Positions 48,389 to 60,009 of a DNA stretch of 64,000 nt are shown piece by piece. Below the pieces are notes generated by a model that saw only the letters and a program-made list of their open reading frames with translations, had not been told where the DNA came from and made no database searches. Source of the stretch: Haliotis asinina (lineage: Eukaryota; Mollusca; Gastropoda; Lepetellida; Haliotidae); contig NW_027133905.1 in NCBI RefSeq assembly GCF_037392515.1, positions 186,001-250,000 of the forward strand, in the 5' to 3' direction. Numbering within the stretch: position 1 is the first letter of the stretch; each line of letters opens with the position of its first letter. Made by a program: the position numbers and the translations under genes.

Positions 48389-50030
48389 ACTAATTGTTGT
48401 TACTGCAAAGACAGTTTAACATCAATGAGCTTTCATTTTTGGTTTTCTTTCCTGGTTGATTCTGATGTGCATGTATATATGAGATTACAACATCTTGTGC
48501 TTAACAAAGACGCCTGTTCTTGAAACTTTGAACGCTTATGTCCATTTCAAAGACAGTTATTTGAAAGACAGCATATGACTGACGATACTAAATATGACAG
48601 CGTAATAATCAGGCTCCAAAACCTTCAAAGCATTGAACATCTAGTTTCCTAAATAAAGCTACTGGGTGGTAATCTAAAAGAAAGAATCGGTGAAACATTC
48701 ATTTCCGTATCTTTTTTTCAGAACTAGCAAGATGGGTATGACAAATACAGAGATTAATTTTGTTGATGTATATGTTACTTGAGGAAGATGATCCAAACTT
48801 TGATACTTTTGTAAGTTGTACACCTGTGTCACAGTTTGATAAATTCATAACAATTACTGTCAACTTTTTGTTAAAATGGGTTTTTTTCTGAGTTCCTAAA
48901 AGAAACAAACTTCAAGATGGTAACCGCTACTTTAATTGTTGCTTATTTAAAGCACAATGTCTATCGTTTTGTTTACATCAGAATATAATTCCTCTCTGTC
49001 TTCCATCAACTTGTTCTGAAATGTCTTTCCAGTAACGCTGACATGCCTTTAGGGTAACAAATCTGCAAACTCTAAAATACAGAGTATATATTACGCACTT
49101 CAAGTGTGGTAAAAACAATACTTTTAGAAATTGATTAATATGAACCTGGCTTATCATCAAATCACACTGATGTATTCTTGTCCTAACTGAAATATACGAT
49201 TGAATGGTCTTCTCTGTAACAAACATGTCATTATTAGTCACGTAACCAGTGTCCTTAATCTCGAAGCGTTGATTGCCCTAAGAATTCTAAACTTTGATCG
49301 TAGCCAATATCTTAAGAATGGGCTTAAGAAGTTCGTAGTGCTTCGAACGTTTCGAGACTAGCTAGCCTGGAGATATAGATATAACATGTAACACTTACTA
49401 TACTTCTGATGGTATCGGTCAAGGAACTCTTTCTTTCATTACAGATAGTTCGAAGATTTTGTTACAATTATATACTTTTCAAATTTATTTGACATATTTT
49501 CTTTCCAATAATATAGAGTGTCATAACGATACTGCCTTTCCTATAACAGTAAAGTAAGCGTTTTTTTATCTAAAGAGTAAGACATTGCCAAAAATCAATC
49601 AGAAATATCAAAATATTCTCTTCAAATCACTTTCAGTGCAATAATTGTTTTAAGAGAGACAGTTGAGTGGATGTCAAGAGTATTTTTCCATCTGACACAG
49701 CGTAGAACAGGTTTATTTCATAAACACACAATCATAGAACTGAATTTGTAAGTGTGTGTAACAAAATAACAGGTGAAATTTACAATGCAATATCTTTAAG
49801 TATCAATGTATTTTTAAGAAAAATACAAATATTACTGTTGTCACTGGAAAAACATTGTGGTTTCGTCCGAATTAGTTTAATTAGTCTTCATAACAATATT
49901 GAACATAATTAAGCCTCAAATATTATTGACATGTGTACCTTAACAATGTAGTTTGCCATTTGTGAAAATAGAGATTGATTATTTTGTATTTGAATTATGT
50001 TGACTTTTGCACACCAAATAGCTGCAACTT
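48389..50030. other. Gene-free AT-rich stretch
   Basis: Lies between the inverted element and the last R1 part. Only short frames occur, the longest being an 87-codon minus frame at 48978-49241 that I do not recognise. It has no match elsewhere in the window that I could see, and it belongs to the roughly 6 kb that separates two R1 blocks adjacent in the first R1 copy. Confidence 0.45.
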
Positions 50031-50714
50031 TTGAGAATGACTCATCTAAGGATAGAGGCAACATAATTTGCTATTACACACACAAATGGAGCAAGATATT
50101 TGTGACAACACTTTTAGCAGGGATTTATGCTGAATTTACATGCAGTTGATTTAGATGAGAGACATGCAGTGTAATTGTTGACTTATATATTAGAAGTGCG
50201 TTGTTTACATGCGTTGAAAGATCTGAGTGGAAAGAAAGAGGCAACTACAAGTACTGGGCAGCCGGGCGCGCTGATTTGGCTGAGACGTCTCATCAAATCC
50301 CCGTAGAGTAGATTGTGCTGTTGATCAATGGATTGTCTGGTCCAGACTCCATTATGTACACACGTTGCCATATAATTTTAAACAAACAAACCAACAAGCA
50401 CACGCACTTGCAAACAATGCAACACAAAGTTAAAATCAAAACACGAATGCCTGAGGTCTTCAACTGCTTCCACTTTTTCCCACTGAGCTAGCTGGTTTTA
50501 TGATTGTTTATTTCCTATGCCAGTTTGTCCAGGATTAATATCTATCCATAAAAAATGTGTCTGCTCTTTCAAGACTACTGATGGCACAAAGGTACGTCGC
50601 ATCACTCAATTTATAGAGGAACGCGAGTTTGTATCAAAAGACGAGGCTCATTGAAACAAAAACAAAGATTATATATATGTAGTATTATTAGTCGCCCGTT
50701 GAAGATACTTAGGA

Positions 50715-50875
50715 GATAAACATCATGTGTTGGCCAATTTCCGGGTGTTATTGAGTATTTGAAGCACGGGAATGCATTTGGAACCGACGGCGTCAGCCGG
50801 AGGTTTCAAATGAAATATTCCCGTGCTTCAAATACTCAATAACACCCGGAAATTGACCAACACATGATGTTTATC
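50715..50875. repeat. Near-perfect 161-bp hairpin
   Basis: Arms 50715-50773 and 50817-50875 pair over 59 bp with one mismatch. An inner stem, 50775-50785 with 50802-50812, pairs over 11 bp with one mismatch, leaving a loop of 16 bases. Arm text includes GTGTTATTGAGTATTTGAAG. The transcript would form a long double-stranded RNA stem. Confidence 0.92.
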
Positions 50876-51013
50876 GACATTGTAAACAAAAAGGTAAACC
50901 AAAGGGGTTTTACTGTCTGCACTCGTTTACATCGAGTATGAGTACAGCAGTAAAGTGTCATCAGCTGGCCGTTTCAGCTGGTTCCCATGGTAGCATCTGG
51001 AGTTCCTCATTTG

Positions 51014-51277
51014 TGACGTCATTCTAACTTTACGTCACAATATGATTTGAATGACGTCACCACTGTTGATGACACAATAAAACAACTGTTTACGTGTAAG
51101 TACGCAGTGAATAGTCTTGCAGTTTCCGGGAATCTAATACCATTTGATCACGTTTTTCAACCAATCAGATTACAGAACACAGTGACTTTTGGTTTACTTT
51201 TGCAGTGTAATATTTTTACGGCAATATTGCAGTAGTGTAATACCGTATGACGTCAAAATGGCTCAGTTGTGACGTCA
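51014..51277. promoter_or_regulatory. Cluster of CRE palindromes TGACGTCA
   Basis: Perfect TGACGTCA at 51014, 51052, 51248 and 51270, with TTACGTCA at 51030: five sites within 264 bp. This is the consensus site of CREB/ATF bZIP proteins. The sites surround GC-poor DNA with no called gene, so they may be internal promoter or enhancer sites of the inserted element. Confidence 0.75.
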
Positions 51278-51559
51278 CAATGCTAATGCAGATGTCGCAA
51301 TTTTACTAGACCTTGCTTGACTCGCGGAAAGCTTAGAGTGATCACACTGCAGGGAATTTCGCGGCAGTTTATGTCAATTTATGTTGGCGAGTAATAAACA
51401 GAGTACTAAACTCGCTTCCGTGAAATATCATTTTTTATTAAACTCGTTAAAGATTAAGTATCAAACTCGCTTTCGCTCGTTTGATACCAAATCATTAACC
51501 CGTTTGATATAAATGGTATTGCACTGAAGGTCGTTTAGTATAATCTATGTATATATTTT

Positions 51560-51808
51560 GAGACCCGTGAAGGTCTGGGTTAAAATATTGACCTTCAGTA
51601 ACCCCTGCTTGTCCTAATAGGCGATTAGCGGGATCGTTTGTACGGATCGCCGACTTTGTTGACACATATCATTGCTTCACGTGCGCAGATCGATGATCTT
51701 GTTGATCACTGGATTGTCTGGTCCACACTCAGTTAGGTATTTACTGTCAATCGCCATATGACTGGAATATTGCTGAGTGTGGCACAAAGCTAAATTCACT
51801 CACTCACC
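51560..51808 (+). mobile_element. Abalone-type SINE in the second R1 copy
   Basis: It starts GAGACCCGTGAAGGTCTGGG, has TTGATCACTGGATTGTCTGG and the ATATGACTGGAATATTGCTG core, and ends ACTCACTCAC. It is followed by the same flank as the SINE at 11873 (TGTTA(A/G)AAATG, ATTGTCAAAC). Confidence 0.88.
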
Positions 51809-52171
51809 AGTGTTAAAAATGTGAAATGAATTGTCAAACATGTTTTATAATTTTTTATTTATTTTTCATACATTTTACAGTCATTTCAGAAAATAAAATG
51901 ACATCCAAGTTAAGAGACTATTCAGAAAGAAAGATAACAATTTGACATCCAGGTTAACAGACTATAGACCCAAGACAGAGGCAATAAATAACATGAATAT
52001 CCAAATTCATAAAAAGAAGCTGTGCACATCAAATACACAGTCCGTGACATGACGACTAAAACTTATAGAATGTTTTGATATTACGCTCCAATAGGGAAGA
52101 ACATTTAGTTATCATATAGTAGTTCTTTAGTTCATTCTGGATAACTTGAAAATGTGGCAATTTCTTCTTAA

Positions 52172-55100
52172 CCTTTAGCCTGCTGAATAAATTTCAGCAT
52201 AAGGCGTTGTAAAGAGGGTGGGTGATTTCAAACAGTTGGTGTGCCATTAAAAACGTGACAAAGGAACCAATATTTTGAACTTTAATTATAGATAGAAAAA
52301 TGAACATAACTATAAAAAAAAAGTCCAAATGTTTTCAAACACACAGGGGTTAAGGCCCACGCGAGCTTAAAAATTGTAAATATTCGTAAAGTTCCCTGAA
52401 TTACGTGATGGTAGGTGGAATACGTTTTGTATCAGGGATCTGTTTAAATCGTGAAATCAGCGCTTGTTGCTTCATCCATCAATTCTCCAATATCTCAAAT
52501 ATAGCTAAGTTAAAATTCATATTTTTTCATTGGATGGCACCGACGCGAAGGCAAATTATGAACTGTAACAGGAATATATCGTACGAAAATTGTCGTCAAA
52601 ATATATTCCATGTTCAAGCAGATTTACCCGTCTCGTACTGCAAGCAGACGTATCAAAATCAAACATGGCGCGCTTCGATGTACAGGACTTAAAATGTTGT
52701 TATTAATCCTCAGTAAAGTTGCTATTTCTATCGTTTATGTGTTATCGATCGAAATCAGATGATCGCCTTAGTCGATAGGTGATAGCTTTGATATAATCAC
52801 TTTATTAGAACGATACATAAACGATAGGAAAGATGAAACATGTTCACGACACCGTTCAGAGCTGCCGGATGTGGATGTCACTCACTGGGAGACGTCAACC
52901 GATTCATTCCTTGATTACAGAAAATAAGTAGGTATGTTTGTAGCACTGTAATTCGTTTATATCTTTTAGAATACACAAAAAAGATAATAATGATGATTCA
53001 TAACGGATAACGATATGGCCCAGGCGATAAAATTCGCACATTTCTACACCAGTTTGACCTTCAATGCTCCCGTGACCCGGAAGCGGTAGTTCTGATTTGT
53101 ATACGTCAACACGAAAATGAACTTCGTCAGTATCATTTGTTTGAAGATGTATTAGACGAAATACCGCATGTTGATCACTCTAAAGACGCCCATAGGAATA
53201 TCATTGATTATAGATAATCGTGTTAAGGAGACAACTGCACAATATTTTGAATTATGTTCTGCCCTAAACAAATAACATTTTCATACAGAGCGGCATGACG
53301 ACGCGAAAGAAGCAGAATGTGTTTGAATGGATTTCTATACATGCTAGTGTAATATGATACAACATTTGAACAAATAAATATTATTAACTAATATGTTTCA
53401 AATAAATATATATGTCCTGTGTACAATTGAATAACTCCTAAAATCAATAATTACTGAATAAATACACCAACTCAGGGACTGTTCATAAGTTGTTTCTGTG
53501 GGGAGATGATGATGATTTTCATGGAGGAGCATGAACAACGGTACTGCCCCGATCCTATGATTTACATACCAAATAAGTGACACTCCTGCCCCAAGTCCCA
53601 ATTTTCTAAACATAACTTTAGGTACTGAAGGTAAAAAGTTTGATTGCATCTGTATCCCCAGTACATGTGCACAAAACTGATGACCTTTATTCCTCCCCAG
53701 TACGAAATTGGTGACGCCCTTATCCCTCTTACAAATAAATTTCTCTCGCTCTCACGCACACACACGTTATGAACACTCCCTAAACATATGTACATTCTTT
53801 CTGCATGAAATTGTTTTTGGTATTTGTTTTCACAGCAACAACAACTACAAAGGTAGTAACAGGTACTGCACATTTTAACTGATAGTTTGAATCATGGAGA
53901 CCTGGGTAGCACTGGATTTTATAATTTACTAAGGTATGGTACCTTTCAAAGCATGTTACAGGGCACATGTGAACATTACAGCTCTTGCAAATGAAAGTGG
54001 CTTGAAGCCTTTTGGCATCTCTGGACGAACAAACCACACAGTCATTGCACGAGATCTTACCTGGGAAATGGCGAGTTGTTAGTCTAACAGGACGCTCCAG
54101 GTTGGTTGCAGGACGTCCAGATCGTGCTCTTCCCTGTCGCTCCCAACTCTCCATGCACCTGGTTGCAATGACCAGTTTGAACTTTTCAGAACTTACTCTC
54201 TTACCTGGGTTTGCAGCTTTGAAGATTATCAGAGCATTACTAAATGAAACTTCCATCAGGTCCAAAAACACCTTCTTCCACCACTTACAACACGTGGAGC
54301 ACCATGTAGTATTGCAACTGCTTGTCTGCCACCTGGTCCACTCCTCCCATGTGCTGACTGTTTAGCTGAAATGCTTTGGGTTTTCTTACCTCTCTGAAGC
54401 TGTTTGGTGATGCCCTCGATCAAACAACAAGAACCATTGTGACCACTGTTCAGAAGGTTTACTTTTCTGTTATCGGTCCATGTAATATACAAGAATTCAT
54501 TATCCCTATATAAATGCGGATCATCACCAGCTTTTGGTTTTGCATCCTTGACAGGCTGTGGTACATCCAGTCGGGAGGCCCCCATGTTCCACACGCACCA
54601 GTCTGGTTGTCACTTAGTTCCTGGAATAGAAGAAATGAAAAACTTGTACACATGGTGACCCTTACCATACAGAGGCTGACACAATGACGTAACAACCTCG
54701 TACGTCAAACCATGTGGTCTCCCTCCCTCCTGTCTCCTGTGTATGTTCCACAAGTACCCAGTCCTGCTGTCTGCCAGACCCCATAACTTGATACCCCACT
54801 TATGTGCTTATATACTGCAGCAAACCTGTTCGTCCCTTGAAAGAAATCATACTCTCGTCCACAGATACCTCCATGCCTGGGTGAAAGTGCCTCTGCCATC
54901 CTGGAACAAGAATTTTCATGAGTGGTCTTATTTTGAAAAGTTTGTTATGTCTTTGGTCCTCTTTGGGGAAATCTTAGGCATTGTCATTTAAGTGAAAAAA
55001 CATAAGTATCTGAATAAATCTATCCCTTGCCATGATAGCTTTGAATCCTTTACATGCGAGTTGTGGGTCACTTGACCTGTAAGATTCATACGATGGTTTC

Positions 55101-57250
55101 TTTGACAAACCCGTCACTAAAAGAATAGAAATGAAAGCCCTCATTTCGGAGGTATCAGCCGGTTTCCAATTCTTAGCACGTGAATGTACTTTCAACGTGT
55201 CCATCTTTTCAGCTATAAATTGTGCTGCATACCTGTTCGTTTCAGTGACAGGAAGTCAAACACTTCATCACTGAAAAAGAGTGAAAAAGCATCATACTCA
55301 CTCAAATTTTCACCTGTATTTCTTGGCCCAGATCGATCGACAAAATCTTGTAGCCATGGCGTTTCACTCGCTCCGACTGAGGGGTCCTCCAAAAAATCTT
55401 CTTCATTGCCCCCAAGGTCCAAATTTTCAACTTCTTCTAAATCCATGTCCTCGAACCCGAAAAAGTCTTCTTCACCTTCACTATCCGAGTTTCCGAAAAG
55501 TTCGCGAAAATCTTCGATCGCGGAAGCCATTATGCAAAAAGTTCTAGATCAATAGACCGATCCAGTTCGGGCCGATAAGCCCCGCCCACTTCGTTTTTTG
55601 ACGTTGGCCGGGACAACCTCTGACAATGCCGTCACCTCCGGCAAAACGTACGTAATTGAGAATGGTGTTGATGAATTCTGTTTGCCGTACTTTGGTATCC
55701 GTCGTTTGTGAATGATATTTAAAGGGGAAAGTTTTACGTATTTTATTTTTAATACATATTAATTGACAGACAGTAATTAGCGAGTGAAAATGAGTTATAC
55801 CACAGATGGAAAATCGTCATCGGCTGCGTGTTGGAAACGTATTTTTTGTCGAAATAATCAATCTATCTGGCATTTCACGTCCGTCTAAGATACTAGCAGG
55901 GAAGTGAAACTGAAGTATGTTATTTGTTTTTTTTACCTCTAGACTCCCATCGTAATTCTATAATAACCGGGTTCACAACCACATGTTCAAGTTGCAGATC
56001 GTTTCGGTATCTATAAATAGATTGTCAACACTGCGCGAGGAGTGTTCAGTTCGATCTCTTATCCGATGTTCACATTTAGTTCAATTACTTATGTGAAATC
56101 ATGGGTTTATACCTTTGAGTAACAAACCGGAAAAATATTTCCATACTAGTAGAAACATACTCAGAAGCAAATATTCAGCAGTTAATCTTCAGTAAATCTC
56201 AATAAAATTTCCCTCTTCAAATCTGTACACCATCCTTAAATGTCACTTAATATATGGAAATATATTTTTTTTAATCATCCTCTTCAATGTATTTTTCTGT
56301 GTGTGCTTGTTGTGGAATCCTAATTTACAAAATTTCACAATACTGGACTTCATGAACTGCTAGCGTTTATGTTCAGATACATAACACCACCATAACACTA
56401 AAGATACACTCTGCACCTGCACACTGACCATCTTTCAGAAACAATGAAATCCCTGAACAGAATCCATATTAATAAACACCATTTTGGCTCTGTCATAAAA
56501 CATTGGTAACCTCCTCAAAAGCTGGCGATTTCTAAGAACCATCACATCAAATCTGTGTTAAATGTGTATTTCAATATACATGAAGCGGCTCTCGGCTAGT
56601 CAACAGCTGGTCATTGCCGATGTTTTCACGAATTTTGTCCACAAACCAATTGGGAATATTAGGTTTTACTAAGAAGAAAACTGATAAATATGTGAATCTG
56701 AAACTAGAAAACGAAATTAAAATTCTAAAATGGCGAAAAACGGATTTTCCAAATATGTTGATGTGTTTGTTTACCACCGTTGCCATGACAGTTTCCGTGT
56801 CAGCCAGTCGATGATGTAACAACCGTTCTCGTTTTTGTGATTAATATATTCACATAAAGTGATTACTTTTCGAAAATAAGTTTTGTTTCTGACTCTGCAT
56901 TATAAAAATAACACATTTTGGTCAGTTAAAAAAAAAAGATGACTTTGCGATGAAAAAATCGGACTTTATGTAGCTGAACGTGAAGCGCCTCGCATACACA
57001 ATGGCCGTTGTTGGAGCCTTGTGCCGATAAAATTAGCTAATGCATTTTATATTCGTGGGGGTTTCGTATTGAGGTACAAAAACTTCTTAAACTTGATATA
57101 TTTAGAAAGCTGAGAATTTGTTCATTCCATACGTAATTCAAGCCATACATAAATTGTGTTTGGTAAATAGTTGTTGCAAGTTATGTTTAGGGATGTCATT
57201 AGACTACTGTTCTGTCGAACCGGTTCGACGGCAGCATTGAGAGGATTAAA
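52172..57250 (-). mobile_element. piggyBac-type element, copy 3, with transposase
   Basis: The left end, CCTTTAGCCTGCTGAATAAA, is preceded by TTAA at 52168; the right end, GCATTGAGAGGATTAAA, overlaps a TTAA at 57246. Both ends match copies 1 and 2. Subterminal DNA is also shared (for example CTCCCGTGACCCGGAA near 53065 and 45285, and GTTTACC(A/G)CCGTTGCCATGA near 56770 and 47905). At 5.08 kb it is the only copy with transposase sequence. Its left neighbour is R1-associated DNA and its right neighbour is a LINE fragment. Confidence 0.75.
53780..55530 (-). pseudogene. piggyBac transposase (PGBD4-like), broken
   Basis: Reading minus from 55530: an acidic N-terminus, MASAIEDFRELFGNSDSEGE; a DDE_Tnp_1_7 start, NWKPADTSEMRAFISILLVT; then VSVDESMISFKGRTG (first catalytic Asp, near 54860), AHKWGIKLWGLADSRTGYLW, GHHVYK, TGACGTWG, YITWTDNRKVNLL (a later Asp), MGGVDQVADKQLQYY (the MGGVD signature, near 54335) and WWKKVFLDLMEVSFSNALII. 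It ends in a C-terminal zinc ribbon (CVVCSSRDAKR, CKSCNVHMCPVTCFERYHT). The segment after GHHVYK, where the family has an Asp-Asn-Phe, reads FFISSIP instead, so a catalytic Asp appears lost. Frame changes and stops are present. The family cuts and pastes at TTAA. Confidence 0.88.
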
Positions 57251-57252
57251 TC

Positions 57253-59300
57253 TGCTTCCAAAACTGTTTTTCAAAATAATGATAATAATGTTTAGAGGAT
57301 CATTATTTGTATCGGGAAAACCATGAAGTACATGTATTTTTTTGTATTTTAAGACAGATTTCAATTTTTTGCCAGATATGTGTGATGTTGTTACAAGACT
57401 AGAAATTGTGATCAGGTGACTCACTTTCGTGTTGACAAAAGCTGCATTTTGAATTGTCTACATATACAAATTTAGATAGCAGTGCATTTGTCGGCAGGAT
57501 GTGATGCATTATTCTATATTGGAATCGCTGTAATTTAGTGTTATTGGTACATCTGAAAGGAATCTTACTATAGTTGTTTCCAGTTGACCCGTGAAGGTCC
57601 CGGGGTAGAATAGGCCTACAGCAACCCATGCTTGCCACAAAAGGCGACTATGCTTGTCGTAAGAGGCGACTAACGGGATCGGGTGGTCAGGCTTGCTGAC
57701 TTGGTTGACACATGTCATCGGTTCCCAATTGCGCAGATCGATGCTCATGTTGTTGATCACTGGATTGTCTGGTCCAGACAGATTATTTACAGACCGCCGC
57801 CATATAGCTGTAATATTGCTGAGTGCGGCGTAAAACTAAACTCAGTCACTCACTTGTTTCCAGTCATGGGATAGCCCATCATTGGTTAACATATTTTGCT
57901 CCCATATTTGGCAATGTACATTTTTGGTAGTAGCGTCTGTCAATTATGTTTTGTAAAAGCGTTGTGTCTCCTTTATATCTTTAAGGATGTGTTTTAATAT
58001 TTGCTGGTAGAGTTAGATATGGTATCTTAGTTTTCACAAGGTATATTGAGTGATGTCAAATAGAGCTTTAATGATCGGATAAGACCCATGTATGTAACAA
58101 AGTTTTCAGGTTAAACATATTTACAAAGTTTTCCAAAGGGTGTATTTTGTTGCTTCAATCAACTAGGTCGTTAATACATCGCACCCCTTTGTCAAACCAT
58201 TGTTTATAAAACACTGGTTTACCTCCAACATAAATGTTTTTGTTTTAACATAGACGTTCTGAAAGTATAGCATTTATGTCATGGTTAGAATGGTTTTGAG
58301 ATATAAAATGCCACCATGCACTTAAACATTTCTATAATATCTATTGTGGATCAGTGGGAGGCAGTCCTCTTTCAAATGTTGACAATTACGTGTATACTAC
58401 CCATTAAAAGATTAGACTTCCTGGTGCAAATGTAGTTACTCACTTCAGTCAACTGTTCTAAATTACATTTTGCAAAATTTTCCATAATGTTTTAGGATAG
58501 TGTTTACACATGAACTGTTCTATTATAAACCAAATTCATACCTTTGAAAAGATTATCGTCATGAGTTCAGTAAATGATGAAAAGCAGTGAAAATTGTTAA
58601 ATGCTTAAACAAAATTTTACACCCAAATGCAGGAGTTCCCCAGCACGATATTTGCACATGCTTTTCAGCAATTTGATTCTTGATCCTCATGCAATTCATC
58701 TGCAGAAAGTTTGCAATTGAACTCCCCAGAATGTGGAGAAATTCATGTTTGATGTGTACATATATATACATAACATATAGTGAGTGCTTTAAGTGAAGCT
58801 AAACTTTCGATGGGTAGTAGTATGTAGTGAAAAACATTGCCACCACTAAGCTTTGGGTGATTTTACATGAAGAGATGACACCAATTTGACTCACGACTGA
58901 GAATCTTCTGACGATAGATAACTTTAATGCTTGCATTAATGTTTTTATATTTGGCATATTAAAAACACCGTCTTCTTTGTGACAGATTACTTGTCTTGTC
59001 TTAATTTTGTCAGGTTTATTGTACCAAATAAATTTGTAGCATTTCTGCTGGAATTTATTCATAATTTCCCAATCTGGGCCAGGAAGAACACTAAATAAAT
59101 GATGTAACTTGGGAATAATCAGTGATTTCAAAACGGTATTTCTTCCAAAGGGAGTAAGATTTTGTGTGGACCATATGGACATTAAAGTTTCACAATTTTT
59201 TATCTTGTTTTTATCATCTAAATCTAGAGAAAAAGTAATTCCAGGAAGGCTGAAGCCCCCTTGGTCACAGTTTAGATTAAAGTCTGAACATAGATTCATT
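57253..59300 (-). mobile_element. LINE fragment, 3' part of an L1-like reverse transcriptase ORF
   Basis: Minus frames give the region after the catalytic core of a non-LTR reverse transcriptase: GITFSLDLDDKNKIKN, LTPFGRNTVLKSLIIPKLHH, FIWYNKPDKIKTRQVI and LKLSIVRRFS (59300-58800). Further on, NNYSKIPFRCTNNTKLQRFQ, YRIMHHILPTNALLSKF and a CSFCQHE zinc-binding turn appear (57590-57410). The order and motifs fit L1-type elements common in molluscs; the clade is not certain. The copy is truncated upstream of 59300, carries frame changes and stops, is split by a SINE at 57586-57853, and ends where the piggyBac-type element's right end lies. Confidence 0.8.
57586..57853 (+). mobile_element. Abalone-type SINE with internal duplication
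   Basis: The best preserved SINE in the window: GACCCGTGAAGGTCCCGGGG to CACTCAC, with ATATAGCTGTAATATTGCTG. A segment of about 25 bp is doubled (TGCTTGCCACAAAAGGCGAC, then TGCTTGTCGTAAGAGGCGAC). It is inserted in the LINE fragment, so it is younger than that. Confidence 0.92.
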
Positions 59301-59355
59301 TTCGATCTCTTTTTGTATCCTATCTATATGAGATGTTTCCTCTTGTCACTGTTAT

Positions 59356-59955
59356 CACGTGACTGTGGCCCCCTCGCTGGTTCTCAAGTATGGCGCTGGT
59401 CACATGACTTGGTACATCCAACGTTCAGCGTTATATAACTATTTTTCAGTATCTGGCTTCTTTTAAAGATCACCCCGTGTCTACATTAATACTCGAAAAA
59501 AAGGAGAAAAATTATGGCAGTCCTTCAAATCTAAATTGTATAACATACACAGACACACTAGGTAGAAAACACCGTCTAAAATTTACAAGTTTTCTGGCAA
59601 AAGTCCTCTGAAATGTGGTCACATCAAGTGACACTCTGACTGGCCACCGCACCAAGGTCAGAGTTCAAGTACAAATGTCATGACGTCATCATCGCCTGTT
59701 CTGACGTCACGGGGTTATGATCGCCTGAGGGTTCATTTTGATTATTCTGGTGCAGTGGTGAGGCCGTGCCTGTGTCTAATATTGTAAGTTTGGTGTGTCG
59801 CCGCGTTCCAAATATAGCTATTTGTTATAAATTCAACATATATATTTACAATTAATCACTGTTTTCAACCTCATCACTTTCCAAAGTACTCCTCCCAATA
59901 AATGTTATAAAAATCCCATTTTCCAAATATTTTCGTAAGGTTGCAAAACAGTCTT
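59356..59955 (+). repeat. Repeat R2, copy 2
   Basis: It matches 12140-12725 from CACGTGACTGTGGCC to CATTTTCCAAATATTTTCG in the same orientation, with scattered substitutions and one extra piece of about 20 bp near 59865. It shares the CATGACGTCATCATCG palindrome near 59680. Confidence 0.85.
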
Positions 59956-60009
59956 TGTTAAATATTGACGGTCGCATGCAACCAAAAACTCAAACATAAT
60001 TAGAGTCAG

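Larger units (their letters stand above)
50685..51545. mobile_element. 860-bp insertion with long hairpin and CRE cluster
   Basis: The first R1 copy reads straight through here (11840-11870), so the extra DNA is an insertion. The flanks are similar AT-rich phrases (TATATATGTAG on the left, CTATGTATATA on the right), which could be a target duplication. The insert begins with a 161-bp hairpin (50715-50875) and ends near GCACTGAAGGTCGTTTAGTA. It holds no open frame with a known domain. Probably a non-autonomous DNA transposon. Confidence 0.6.
50030..51850 (+). repeat. R1 repeat, 3' part copy
   Basis: It matches 10508-11250 (ACATGCAGTTGATTTAGATG, TTAGAAGTGCGTTGTTTACA, GGATTAATATCTATCCATAA), then 11780-11870 and, after an 860-bp insertion, the SINE and flank of 11873-12135. 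A decayed SINE core also lies at 50290-50375. Confidence 0.7.

Noticed and set aside
54012-54365. 117-codon plus frame at 54 kb, and the 123-codon serine-rich plus frame at 55184-55555
   Set aside because: Both mirror the minus-strand piggyBac transposase, whose motifs are recognisable.
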